Of a stretch of 24,023 bases of DNA, positions 6,060 through 13,529 are shown piece by piece. Origin of the DNA: an uncultured Prevotellaceae bacterium (lineage in GTDB: Bacteria > Bacteroidota > Bacteroidia > Bacteroidales > Bacteroidaceae); contig CALZOH010000016.1 in assembly GCA_945827465.1 (NCBI GenBank), positions 1 through 24,023 on the forward strand, written 5' to 3'. The notes under the pieces were generated by a model. It saw only the letters and a list, made by a program, of their open reading frames with translations. It ran no database searches and was not told the DNA's origin. The position numbers and the translations under genes are program-made. Numbering within the stretch: the stretch's first letter is position 1; every line of letters starts with the position of its first letter.

Positions 6060-7826
6060 TTACCTACGGATATAAGCGATGACGTCGCCACGACGAACGG
6101 TGTCGCCCTGCTTGGCACATATTTCTACGATGCGACCACCCATGTCGGCGGGCACGGAAAGGAGGCGTCCGTTGGAGGTTTCGATGGTGCAGAAGACGTC
6201 ACCATCCTTAAAGGTCTGACCGATGTATGGTTCGAGTGCCTTGACAGCTTCGTCAGCAGCTTGCACTTCCCAAAGAATACGTCCCGACTCTTGTGCCACG
6301 ATGGGATCGGCCTGCTCACGACGCTTGAGTGTGATCTGCTCGTCGGAGAGTCCTTGCGCACCCTTGGCCTGACGGGCTTTTTCGAGATCTTCTTCAAAAC
6401 GACGCTTGGCCAGACCGCTACGATAGTCGCGATACTGACTCTCGTGCATGGCCAGTTCAAATAATTCTTCGCGATCGGGTCCCTCATCCCATCCTTCTTT
6501 CTTCATCATCTCTTCATACTGCGGCAGAGCGTCGGGGTAATAGCTCTGGGGGTCGGCATCGGTAAACTCCTTGCCCTTGAGGGCTGCCAACTTGACGAGT
6601 TCTTCGTCAACCTTGCCCGGCAGACGTCCACTTCGGCCGAGAATCATTCCCCACATGTTCTCGTCCATCATTGTAAAGCGGGGCTGTCCCTTTTCGAGTG
6701 TCAGGAGGTTCATCAACGCGATGTTCTTGACGTATTGGCTGAACGGCGTAACCAATGGAGGATAACCAACACGCGGCCAGACGTAAGCCACCTCGTTGAA
6801 CAGGCGGACGAGGAGCTCATCTTCGGTGTATGGACGTTCTCCCTTGGATTGACGCGTATTATTAATGGCCGTCATGACTCCCTTGAGGTCGGCCATCATG
6901 CTACCCATCATGCCGCCGGGGAGTCCACAACCCAAGAGGAGGGAACTCATGAGCTTGTTAGCAGGATTCATGAAGTAACCGAGGAAGTCGTCGATGAATT
7001 CTTGTGTTAATTTGCGCACTTCCATGTATGCGTCCATGTTGATATCGGCTACATCAAAGCCATAATTCTTTAACATGCTCTGCACAGAGATAATGTCAGG
7101 ATGAACCTTACCCCAACTGAGCGGCTCTACAGCCGTATCGATCACGTCAGCACCATTGCGGCAAACTTCTAAGATGGATACCATGGAAAGTCCGGGGCCG
7201 CTGTGACCGTGGTACTGAATAATAATGTTGGGGTGATTCTTCTTGATCATGGCGGTGAGCTTGCCCAGCATGGCAGGTTGTCCGATTCCGGCCATGTCTT
7301 TCAAACAAATCTCCTCAGCACCGGCAGCGATGAGCTGGTCGGCAATGCTGCTGTAGTATTCGGCTGTATGGATGGGCGAGGTAGTGATGCATAGGGTGGC
7401 TTGAGGCGTCATGCCACCTTCTTTGGCATATTGAATGCTGGGGATGATATTGCGAACATCATTTAAGCCACAGAATATTCGGGTGATGTCAGTGCCCTGA
7501 GCATGTTTAACCTTATACATGAGCTTACGAACATCTGCCGGAACGGGATACATGCGCAAGGCGTTGAGACCACGGTCTAACATGTGGGTTTTAATGCCCA
7601 CTTTGTGGAAAGGAGCCGTAAAGGCACGCACGGCATGGTTAGGATTTTCGCCATAGAGCAAGTTGACTTGCTCAAAAGCTCCACCATTGGTCTCAACACG
7701 CGCAAAACAACCCATGTCAATAATAGCCGGAGCTACTCTGACCAACTGATCCTTGCGCGGCTGAAACTTACCGGAGGATTGAAACATATCGCGATAAACG
7801 AGACTGAATTGGATTCTTCTTTTCAT
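6060..7826 (-). CDS. Carboxyltransferase (oxaloacetate decarboxylase alpha / pyruvate carboxylase B-like) with a lysine-less biotinyl domain
   Basis: This 588-residue protein has a post-TIM-barrel carboxyltransferase (about 5-300), a conserved helical domain (about 300-470) and a C-terminal biotinyl/lipoyl-like domain (about 515-588). The catalytic pieces of the first are present: YRDMFQS near the start, LKDMAG with the probable carboxylated Lys176, and the metal-binding pair His206/His208 in YHGHSGPG. The biotinyl domain does not have the usual EAMKM: the aligned residues are ETSNG (549-553), so Asn552 replaces the biotin lysine. Biotin would have to come from a separate carrier protein, as in transcarboxylase 5S systems. 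No carrier, beta or gamma subunit gene is adjacent, and the gene has its own promoter and terminator. The exact substrate (oxaloacetate, pyruvate or methylmalonyl-CoA transfer) cannot be settled here. Confidence 0.88.
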   Translation of the reverse strand: MKRRIQFSLVYRDMFQSSGKFQPRKDQLVRVAPAIIDMGCFARVETNGGAFEQVNLLYGENPNHAVRAFTAPFHKVGIKTHMLDRGLNALRMYPVPADVRKLMYKVKHAQGTDITRIFCGLNDVRNIIPSIQYAKEGGMTPQATLCITTSPIHTAEYYSSIADQLIAAGAEEICLKDMAGIGQPAMLGKLTAMIKKNHPNIIIQYHGHSGPGLSMVSILEVCRNGADVIDTAVEPLSWGKVHPDIISVQSMLKNYGFDVADINMDAYMEVRKLTQEFIDDFLGYFMNPANKLMSSLLLGCGLPGGMMGSMMADLKGVMTAINNTRQSKGERPYTEDELLVRLFNEVAYVWPRVGYPPLVTPFSQYVKNIALMNLLTLEKGQPRFTMMDENMWGMILGRSGRLPGKVDEELVKLAALKGKEFTDADPQSYYPDALPQYEEMMKKEGWDEGPDREELFELAMHESQYRDYRSGLAKRRFEEDLEKARQAKGAQGLSDEQITLKRREQADPIVAQESGRILWEVQAADEAVKALEPYIGQTFKDGDVFCTIETSNGRLLSVPADMGGRIVEICAKQGDTVRRGDVIAYIRR

Positions 7827-7861
7827 TTACTTATTATGGATAACGGATGATTTCTTTCTTG

Positions 7862-7869
7862 CAAAATTA
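7862..7869 (-). promoter_or_regulatory. Candidate -7 element for the carboxyltransferase gene
   Basis: Minus-strand TAATTTTG matches TAnnTTTG, 36 bp before the ATG at 7826. No clear -33 TTTG. Confidence 0.5.
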
Positions 7870-7952
7870 CACATATCCATAAAAAGTGTGTATCTCATAA
7901 AGAGAAATAATCATAATTGAAGCTAAAAACAGCCTAAAACCGACAATCTTGT

Positions 7953-7960
7953 TACCTTTG
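7953..7960 (+). promoter_or_regulatory. Candidate -7 element for the DUF554 gene
   Basis: TACCTTTG matches TAnnTTTG. It lies 20 bp before the ATG at 7981, giving a very short leader. No clear -33 TTTG. Confidence 0.55.
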
Positions 7961-7980
7961 CGACCGAAAAAAGATGGATT

Positions 7981-8661
7981 ATGTTAGGTACGATTGTAAA
8001 TACGACCACTATTATAGCCGGCAGTCTGCTGGGAGCAGCCATTAAGAAAGGTATCCACGAGAAATATGTAGGCGTGTTATACAATGCCCTGGGGCTCTGC
8101 ACCCTGATTTTGGGTACGAACACGGCCTTAAACCACATGAGGAGCAGTGAATATCCTGTGTTATTTATCCTCTCGTTGGCCGTTGGAGGCATTATCGGTA
8201 CGATATTGCGCTTAGACGACCGCATGACCCACTTGGCAGAGCGTGTTTCGGGCAATGAACTGGCCAAGGGACTCACCACCGGCATTTTGCTATACTGCAT
8301 CGGCACGCTCTCGATGGTCGGGCCGATGAACAGTGCCTTACACGGCGACAATACCTATCTCTACACCAATGCAACACTGGACTTTGTGACCTCGGCAGTG
8401 CTGGCTTCGACCTACGGAGTGGGTATGGTGTTGGCGGCACCCGTACTTTTTTGCTGGCAAGGGGCTATCTACCTGCTCACACTCTACGCGAGCGAGTTCA
8501 TGTCGCAAGAACTCATTACGGAAGTCTCGATTGTGGGCGGTGTATTGATTCTCTCCACCGGATTGAACCTGCTCAACATTAAAAATTGTAAGACACTGAA
8601 CCTCTTGCCGGCCTTATTCGTGCCGGCATTGTTCCTGCTGCTGAAACAGCTGTTTTACTAA
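7981..8661 (+). CDS. DUF554 family membrane protein
   Basis: A 226-residue integral inner-membrane protein of the DUF554 (YdfK-like) family, of unknown function. It starts MLGTIVNTTTIIAGSLLGAA, the characteristic Gly-rich first membrane segment, followed by KKGIHEKY. About six to seven hydrophobic segments follow, including TLILGTNTAL, LFILSLAVGGIIGTILRL, GILLYCIGTLSMVGPMNSAL, VLASTYGVGMVLAAP and a C-terminal LLPALFVPALFLLLKQLF. The motif CIGTLSMVGPMNSALHGD is a family hallmark. The length is normal. It is the first gene of a plus-strand run, 24 bp before the DUF2156 gene, and is divergent from the carboxyltransferase gene. Confidence 0.92.
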   Translation: MLGTIVNTTTIIAGSLLGAAIKKGIHEKYVGVLYNALGLCTLILGTNTALNHMRSSEYPVLFILSLAVGGIIGTILRLDDRMTHLAERVSGNELAKGLTTGILLYCIGTLSMVGPMNSALHGDNTYLYTNATLDFVTSAVLASTYGVGMVLAAPVLFCWQGAIYLLTLYASEFMSQELITEVSIVGGVLILSTGLNLLNIKNCKTLNLLPALFVPALFLLLKQLFY

Positions 8662-8685
8662 CCCACGACAAACACCCTGCCACGT

Positions 8686-9612
8686 ATGACGCAACCACTC
8701 TCCTTTCACGCAGTAGGCCTCAACGACCTGCATCTGCACCAAAAACATGCCGAGAACCTGCTCGGGATGAACTGTGACCTGAACTTCATGAACATTTTCA
8801 GTTGGCAATTTCTCTATCAGACGGAAGTAGCGGAGCGGCAAGACCTGCTGGTCTATCGTTTTGTGGCCGACGGCCACACGGCCTATATGATGATGTGCGA
8901 TAAGGGGCGCATTGGCGAGGTGCTCGACCTGTTGGTGGAAGAGGCAGGGAGCATGAACCACCCGTTTTTGCTCATGGGCGTGAACGAAGAGACGCTACCG
9001 ATGATCGAAGCCGCTCGGCCGGACTATTTCATGTATGAATACAACCGAAACTACTGTGACTACATCTACCGACGCGAATCCCTGGCCACGCTGACAGGCA
9101 AAAAGTTGCAGCCCAAACGCAACCACGTGAATAAATTCTGCAAAAGCTACCCCGGATATGAATACCACCCGCTGACACCCAACCTGTTTGACGCCTGTCT
9201 GGACCTCGACGCACAATGGATGGACCAAGAAGCCGACGAGCAGTTGCCGGCCGTGAGGAATGAACGCCTGTCGATGATGCGGGTGTTTGAAAACTGGGAG
9301 CAACTGGGCGGACTGGGCGGCGCGGTGACCGTGAATGGCGAGTTGGTGGCCTTCACTTACGGTGCGGAGATTACGCCCCGCGTGTTTGACGTGTGCGTGG
9401 AAAAGGCGCACCCCTTCTACGAAGGAGCTTTTGCCCTCATCAACCGGGAATTTGTGCGTCACCTGCCGGAACAATACGAACTGATTAATCGGGAGGAAGA
9501 CCTCGGGTTGGAAGGACTACGAAAATCGAAACTTTCATACCGTCCCGAGGTGATTCTGAAGAAATACGCCGTGATGGCACGTCATCATTTTCACGATGGA
9601 AAAGTTATCTGA
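8686..9612 (+). CDS. DUF2156 domain protein (GNAT-like fold)
   Basis: A 308-residue cytoplasmic protein resembling the DUF2156 family, whose fold is that of GNAT acyltransferases and the C-terminal catalytic part of phosphatidylglycerol lysyltransferase. It begins MTQPLSFHAVGLNDLHLHQK, has the family-like NFMNIFSWQF segment near residue 35, and a conserved tail (INREEDLGLEGLRKSKLSY) typical of this group. There are no membrane segments, so it is not a full lipid flippase/synthase of the MprF type. Its substrate is unknown. It overlaps the following acetyltransferase gene by 17 bp, so the two are probably translationally coupled and may act together. Confidence 0.85.
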   Translation: MTQPLSFHAVGLNDLHLHQKHAENLLGMNCDLNFMNIFSWQFLYQTEVAERQDLLVYRFVADGHTAYMMMCDKGRIGEVLDLLVEEAGSMNHPFLLMGVNEETLPMIEAARPDYFMYEYNRNYCDYIYRRESLATLTGKKLQPKRNHVNKFCKSYPGYEYHPLTPNLFDACLDLDAQWMDQEADEQLPAVRNERLSMMRVFENWEQLGGLGGAVTVNGELVAFTYGAEITPRVFDVCVEKAHPFYEGAFALINREFVRHLPEQYELINREEDLGLEGLRKSKLSYRPEVILKKYAVMARHHFHDGKVI

Positions 9613-10618
9613 ACGCTCTTTCAGGCATCAATACGGGGCACTCTGGCAAAAAGTGTTCGGTGACCCAAAACCTTTTGTCAAGATGTTTCTGCCCCGACAT
9701 TTTGAGCGGGGCGAAGCCTTTGGAGTGAAACTGCATCATCGGTTGATAGCCGGTACCTACTGCAAACCGTACCTGATGAAAGTGGGTGAAGAGACGGCCG
9801 AGGTGAGTTATCTGTGTGGACTGGCCACGGCAGGCTGTTATCGCCGAAGAGGATGGGCGGCCAAGGTGGTGGAAGAGGCTTTGCGCACCTTGAAAGCCGA
9901 AGGCCGGCTGCTCGTCACCCTTATCCCCTCGAATGAACGCAACCGCCGCTACTACGGCAACCACTTCGCATTTGCCAACTGCTTTCACTACACCGACCGT
10001 TACATCACGCCCGAGGGAGAACCGACGTTCGGACAAATGGCACAGACCACGCTATTGAGCGAGGAATGGCTGCAATTTATCGAAAAGGAACTGAAAGGAA
10101 GAAAGTGCGGCCTGTTGCACAGTCGGGAACAACTGATGACGGTGATGAAAAGCATACAGATGGACGGCGGAGGGCTCTATGGACTGAGAAGAGAGGGTAA
10201 CTTGCAGGCCGTAGCCGTCGTGGAGCAAAGGGGAACCACGCTGCGCGTGAGCGAACTGATGGGTGAGCCGGAAAATGGCCTTGAACTGCTGCGACATGTG
10301 GCCCGACACCGGGGGAAGAACGCTCCGCTCCTGCTGCGAGACTTCACCTCGGACGAAAAAACGGGTGGCATGGCCCGGGTACTCGACTTGCCACGTCTGG
10401 CAAGTCTCTGCGCACAAGCCCAGCCCGAAAGAAACGGGAGATTCAGGGTCTGCGGCGACCACTTGTTCGACCACCACAACACAACCTACGTCCTCAACCA
10501 CGGCCGCTGCCTCGTAGGAGGACCGGCAGAAGCCTCCGACCCGATCATGACACCGGCCCAAGCCACGGAATGGCTCTTGGAACCCCTCCACCCCATCCTG
10601 TCACTAATGGTGGACTGA
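9596..10618 (+). CDS. Eis-like GNAT family N-acetyltransferase
   Basis: A 340-residue putative acetyl-CoA-dependent N-acetyltransferase. Residues about 1-140 form the GNAT domain. ATAGCYRRRGWAAKVVEEAL is the acetyl-CoA pyrophosphate-binding motif A ((R/Q)xxGx(G/A)), and NERNRRYYGNHFAF follows as the later conserved helix/strand. The remaining 200 residues form a second, partly GNAT-like and SCP2-like region, as in Eis-type enzymes (Acetyltransf_9 plus C-terminal domain). The ATG at 9596 lies inside the end of the DUF2156 gene. The substrate (aminoglycoside, peptide or other amine) cannot be deduced. Last gene of the plus-strand run. A weak stem (AATGGG/CCCATT, 10654-10677) follows without a T-run. 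Confidence 0.85.
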   Translation: MEKLSERSFRHQYGALWQKVFGDPKPFVKMFLPRHFERGEAFGVKLHHRLIAGTYCKPYLMKVGEETAEVSYLCGLATAGCYRRRGWAAKVVEEALRTLKAEGRLLVTLIPSNERNRRYYGNHFAFANCFHYTDRYITPEGEPTFGQMAQTTLLSEEWLQFIEKELKGRKCGLLHSREQLMTVMKSIQMDGGGLYGLRREGNLQAVAVVEQRGTTLRVSELMGEPENGLELLRHVARHRGKNAPLLLRDFTSDEKTGGMARVLDLPRLASLCAQAQPERNGRFRVCGDHLFDHHNTTYVLNHGRCLVGGPAEASDPIMTPAQATEWLLEPLHPILSLMVD

Positions 10619-10653
10619 GTAAAAGAAAATTCGGAGAGAAAGCCCGACAAGTT

Positions 10654-10677
10654 AATGGGCATAAATCATCACCCATT
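10654..10677. other. Short stem-loop between convergent genes
   Basis: AATGGG (10654-10659) and CCCATT (10672-10677) form a 6-bp stem with a 12-nt loop. It lies between the end of the acetyltransferase gene and the end of the AbiEii-like gene. There is no T-run on either side, so it is only a possible terminator. Confidence 0.3.
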
Positions 10678-10698
10678 GGAGATATTTAGGGAACATCC

Positions 10699-11697
10699 TT
10701 ATCCTACCTGATTGATTCTATCATTCAACCTACGGATTTTATCTATCAAATGGTCAAACGGAAGGGATTCACCGTAAATCATCGTTTCTTGCATTACCTT
10801 ATAATCCTTTCGCCACCCCTCCATGATAGTTCCCGGCGGAATAATATGCAGTTTGGACGGCTGCAAAGTATCATAGTCGAAACCACGCAAACCAATAAAG
10901 GTGCGACGATGTTCAACAACAGACTGATAAAGTTCTTTGTCACTCAAAGCGGCCTCTGCGATCGGCGTGTCCATGATTTGACCAATGTCATAAAGATGTC
11001 TCGACATCCGTTCAGTACGTATTTCACCCTGTTTAGCAAACTCCTCATGAAGCAGGAATACCTTTTCAAGAAATGTACGTTGCGGCAGAACAGCACGGAC
11101 TTCAAACTCCTTCTCTGTAAAAGGTGTATGAAGGAAAATTTCGTCGATGAATGACCTCAGAGAAACAGGTGCAACAGGTTCGTTCATAGAACGCCCGCTC
11201 ACTTCAATGATTACCTTTGGACGAATATAGGTATTTTCGTTGATTGCAGGATCATAAGATATCTCTATTATTTCAGGATCAGTAGTTGTAACAGGTGTCA
11301 CATTCACGTACACAGAGAATTTATCTTTGGAAATACCATTTCGGACAAGTTGTTCAGTCAAATCATACTGTAACTTTTCCCTGACAAACGAGCAGGAGGC
11401 ACGACGCAGTTTATCACTGATCTGATTCTTGGACAATTGACCGCTAAATCCAAGAAACTCACGGTCTATGGCAATGTCGACATCTTCGGACATACGGCTA
11501 ATGAGATGCCAACATTTGCTCAGATTGGTTCCACCTTTGAAAGAAATGTGTGCCGAATAGGGCTAAGAGAATAAAGCGCGCAACACAGCCGTTACCCACC
11601 AGTCTTTTTCTATAATCTGCAGGTGCAATCCATTCTCGAGCTGTACACGACGGATTATTTTCTGACGATCAATTACTGATAAATCCGCAAAACTCAT
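10699..11697 (-). pseudogene. AbiEii/AbiGii-type nucleotidyltransferase toxin, interrupted by an in-frame amber stop
   Basis: The toxin of an AbiE (type IV-like) toxin-antitoxin and abortive-infection pair; family members are nucleotidyltransferases. From the ATG at 11697 the frame reads MSFADLSVIDRQKIIRRVQL and on to VLRALFS, then TAG (11565-11563) at codon 45, then PYSAHISFKGGTNLSK and the DxD-bearing SEDVDIAID. After that it is open for about 260 more codons to the stop at 10699. One base change from TTG (Leu) would explain the stop. The next Met (codon 69, ATG at 11493) lies after the GG(T/S) motif, so a product restarted there would lack nucleotide binding. The start overlaps the antitoxin stop as ATGA. 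A sequencing error or suppression is possible. Confidence 0.85.
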
Positions 11698-12299
11698 CGT
11701 TGTGAAAGTTTTTTGCGCACCCATATCGGCGCCAGTTGTATATCTTTCTGATAATCCACTTCAGCCACATGTTTGAGATGTTCCCCGATGATGGTCATCT
11801 GCTCATCGGTAATCTGATGCTCGCCTATCTCACGCATCGCTGTCACAATCAGTTGCATCAAGGGAGAACGAAAGGCAAAAGTACGCATCTCCGATGTATG
11901 TTTAAACAAAATACCTTTCCCTTTTCCTATGGAAACACGCCGACCAGAACCATCTGTAACAAATACAACATTGGCCGGTATTTGGGTAGACAGTCCCAAC
12001 TTGTTTAACACGTATGCACCCACCGGAGCAATTCTCACTTTGTCACGCGTAGCGATTCCCTTGGCGATTTCCTCGATTGAAGGCAGAATAAAACCACTTC
12101 CCCACTTCTTGTCAACCTGCGGATAACAATAAATACCATGTGCCACACGCATCAGATCGCCTGCACGACACAAACGCGCCAATGCCGAACGCACGGCATC
12201 GGAAGATGCCGAGTGAAAATCGTCGGGAAAGAACAGTTTTCCCCTTTTTGAGGATTCAACCTTCCTTTTAATTTCATTATAAACACTTTGTGCAGCCAT
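11694..12299 (-). CDS. AbiEi-like antitoxin / transcriptional regulator (DUF6088 type)
   Basis: A 201-residue protein, MAAQSVYNEIKRKVESSKRG onward. It has an N-terminal winged-helix-like region (FFPDDFHSASSDAVRSALARLCRAGDLMRVAHGIYCYP) and a C-terminal antitoxin domain. This is the pattern of DUF6088/AbiEi proteins, which neutralise AbiEii toxins and repress their own promoter. The frame is open upstream to 12419, but that part would run through the promoter and operator, so ATG 12299 is the likely start. It is cotranscribed with the toxin frame through a 4-bp ATGA overlap (11697-11694), which suggests translational coupling. The gene is intact, while its toxin partner is interrupted. Confidence 0.87.
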   Translation of the reverse strand: MAAQSVYNEIKRKVESSKRGKLFFPDDFHSASSDAVRSALARLCRAGDLMRVAHGIYCYPQVDKKWGSGFILPSIEEIAKGIATRDKVRIAPVGAYVLNKLGLSTQIPANVVFVTDGSGRRVSIGKGKGILFKHTSEMRTFAFRSPLMQLIVTAMREIGEHQITDEQMTIIGEHLKHVAEVDYQKDIQLAPIWVRKKLSQR

Positions 12300-12313
12300 T
12301 AACACTTCTATTT

Positions 12314-12342
12314 TGCCACAAATGTATGATAAATTTGTGACA
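12314..12342. promoter_or_regulatory. Inverted-repeat operator over the AbiE promoter
   Basis: TGCCACAAAT (12314-12323) and ATTTGTGACA (12333-12342) form a 10-bp inverted repeat with one mismatch and a 9-bp spacer. It covers the -7 box, as expected for negative autoregulation by an AbiEi-type antitoxin, which is known to bind inverted repeats in its promoter. Confidence 0.7.
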
Positions 12343-12350
12343 TAAACAAA
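12319..12350 (-). promoter_or_regulatory. Promoter of the AbiE operon
   Basis: On the minus strand TTTG (12350-12347), a 20-bp gap, then TACATTTG (12326-12319), a full match to TTTG/TAnnTTTG. The -7 box is 19 bp before the ATG at 12299, giving a leader of roughly a dozen bases. Confidence 0.75.
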
Positions 12351-12540
12351 TCTAAACTTCATTTTCACCCCTCTGTGTTTACTGGTTTTATATTTCAAAA
12401 AAAGGAAGAAAATAAACACAAGGTAAGATTCAACTCTCCGGAACTATATTCCACCTATTCTTCAACACATTATTACTATAAATCCTTCTGTTCAGTTTCT
12501 CCTTTTCTCATCAATGACATGGCAGCGGCTCAACCCTGAC

Positions 12541-12672
12541 AAAATAAATCTTGCAGATTATTTTTTGGAATTGCGCTCGCCTTGCACTTCTTTGGATAAG
12601 ATAGGCGGCGGCTCGGCAAAACCAAAAATAAATCTTGCAGATTATTTTTTGGAGTTGCGCTCGCCTTGCACT
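12541..12672 (+). repeat. 48-bp direct repeat that duplicates the ribE promoter region
   Basis: Copies at 12541-12588 and 12625-12672, both beginning AAAATAAATCTTGCAGATTA, differ at a single base (12570 A versus 12654 G). Each includes the TTTG -33 box. Only the second is followed by a proper -7 element. The preceding 120 bp (12420-12540) hold no recognisable feature. Confidence 0.9.
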
Positions 12673-12679
12673 ATCTTTG
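12648..12679 (+). promoter_or_regulatory. Promoter of riboflavin synthase gene
   Basis: TTTG at 12648-12651, a 20-bp gap, and TATCTTTG at 12672-12679. The spacing is the same as at the AbiE promoter and the promoter at 848. The ATG follows 37 bp later. No FMN riboswitch-like structure fits in the short leader. Confidence 0.75.
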
Positions 12680-12716
12680 CACTCAAACTAAAACAACCTA
12701 TACATTATTTATTTAT

Positions 12717-13319
12717 ATGTTTTCAGGAATTATTGAAGGAATGGCAACTGTTGTGGCCATCGAGAAAGAACAAGAAAATGTAAACTTCACACTGCGTTGC
12801 CCCTTTGGGAAGGAACTGAAACCGGCTCAGAGCCTTGCTCACAACGGCGTGTGCCTGACGATTGTCACCGTGGAGGGTGATACCTATACTACGACAGCCA
12901 TGCGAGAGACGCTGGAGCGCTCGAACTTGGGCGATCTGAAGGTGGGCGACGAGGTGAATGTGGAGCGAGCCATGGCAGTAGGCGACCGACTCGACGGTCA
13001 TATTGTTCAAGGGCATGTAGATGAGACTGCCGTGTGCACTTCAAGGGAAGAGGCCGGCGGAAGTTACATTTATACTTTTGAATATCCGCTCAACCAAGAA
13101 ATGGCACGCCATGGCTACTTTACGGTAGACAAAGGTTCTGTAACAGTGAACGGTGTGAGCCTGACGGTATGTAATCCCACCGACAATAGTTTTCAGGTGA
13201 ACATTATTCCCTTTACGTTTGAACACACTAATTTCCATGCCATCGAACCCGGCACACGCGTCAACTTAGAGTTTGACATCTTAGGAAAAATTCTCAGCCG
13301 ATTGAATCACTTTCAATAA
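12717..13319 (+). CDS. ribE: Riboflavin synthase, alpha subunit
   Basis: This 200-residue enzyme makes riboflavin from two molecules of 6,7-dimethyl-8-ribityllumazine. It is a tandem repeat of two lumazine-binding beta-barrels, both visible. The first has MFSGIIEGMATV at residue 1, then LAHNGVCLTIVTVEGD and RLDGHIVQGHVDETA. The second has VTVNGVSLTVCNP and IIPFTFEHTNF. The length is normal. The ATG at 12717 is preferred over one at 12666 because MFSGIIEG is the conserved start and because 12666 lies upstream of the promoter's -7 box. It is a single-gene unit with its own promoter and terminator; no other rib gene is adjacent. Confidence 0.96.
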   Translation: MFSGIIEGMATVVAIEKEQENVNFTLRCPFGKELKPAQSLAHNGVCLTIVTVEGDTYTTTAMRETLERSNLGDLKVGDEVNVERAMAVGDRLDGHIVQGHVDETAVCTSREEAGGSYIYTFEYPLNQEMARHGYFTVDKGSVTVNGVSLTVCNPTDNSFQVNIIPFTFEHTNFHAIEPGTRVNLEFDILGKILSRLNHFQ

Positions 13320-13365
13320 GCCTCTGCCAGGGCCATTGGGCCTCTTGTCAGGAGAATATCAGCCT

Positions 13366-13431
13366 TCCGGAAGTTTCGGAGCCATCATCCCACAACGGGA
13401 AGAGATGAACGAAACTTCCGGAGTTTGTTTT
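13366..13431 (+). terminator. Stem-loop terminator after ribE
   Basis: TCCGGAAGTTTC (13366-13377) and GAAACTTCCGGA (13411-13422) are a perfect 12-bp inverted repeat with a 33-nt loop. GTTTGTTTT follows. It lies 46 bp after the ribE stop. Confidence 0.7.
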
Positions 13432-13459
13432 CAGTTCTGAATCCACTTTACAGGAGTAG

Positions 13460-13500
13460 AAAAAGGAAGTCCTACAGGCACAGAACGGCCTGCAGGACTT
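13460..13500 (-). terminator. Rho-independent terminator after the Spy/CpxP-like gene
   Basis: AAGTCCTACAGGC (13467-13479) and GCCTGCAGGACTT (13488-13500) pair over 13 bp with one mismatch and an 8-nt loop. Read on the minus strand, CC and then TTTTT (13464-13460) follow the stem. Confidence 0.85.
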
Positions 13501-13529
13501 AACCAAAAACATTCTTTCAATGATTTACT

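Noticed and set aside
12300..12419. 40-residue N-terminal extension of the AbiEi-like antitoxin
   Set aside because: It covers the promoter and inverted-repeat operator, and the sequence MFIFFLFLKYKTSKHRG has no family likeness.
12541..12672. Link between the 84-bp period at the ribE promoter and the 84-bp spacing in the palindrome arrays
   Set aside because: The sequences are unrelated and no palindrome is present. The equal number is most likely coincidence.
12666..12716. Earlier ATG for riboflavin synthase
   Set aside because: It lies upstream of the -7 box and would precede the transcript start. MFSGIIEG at 12717 is the conserved beginning.
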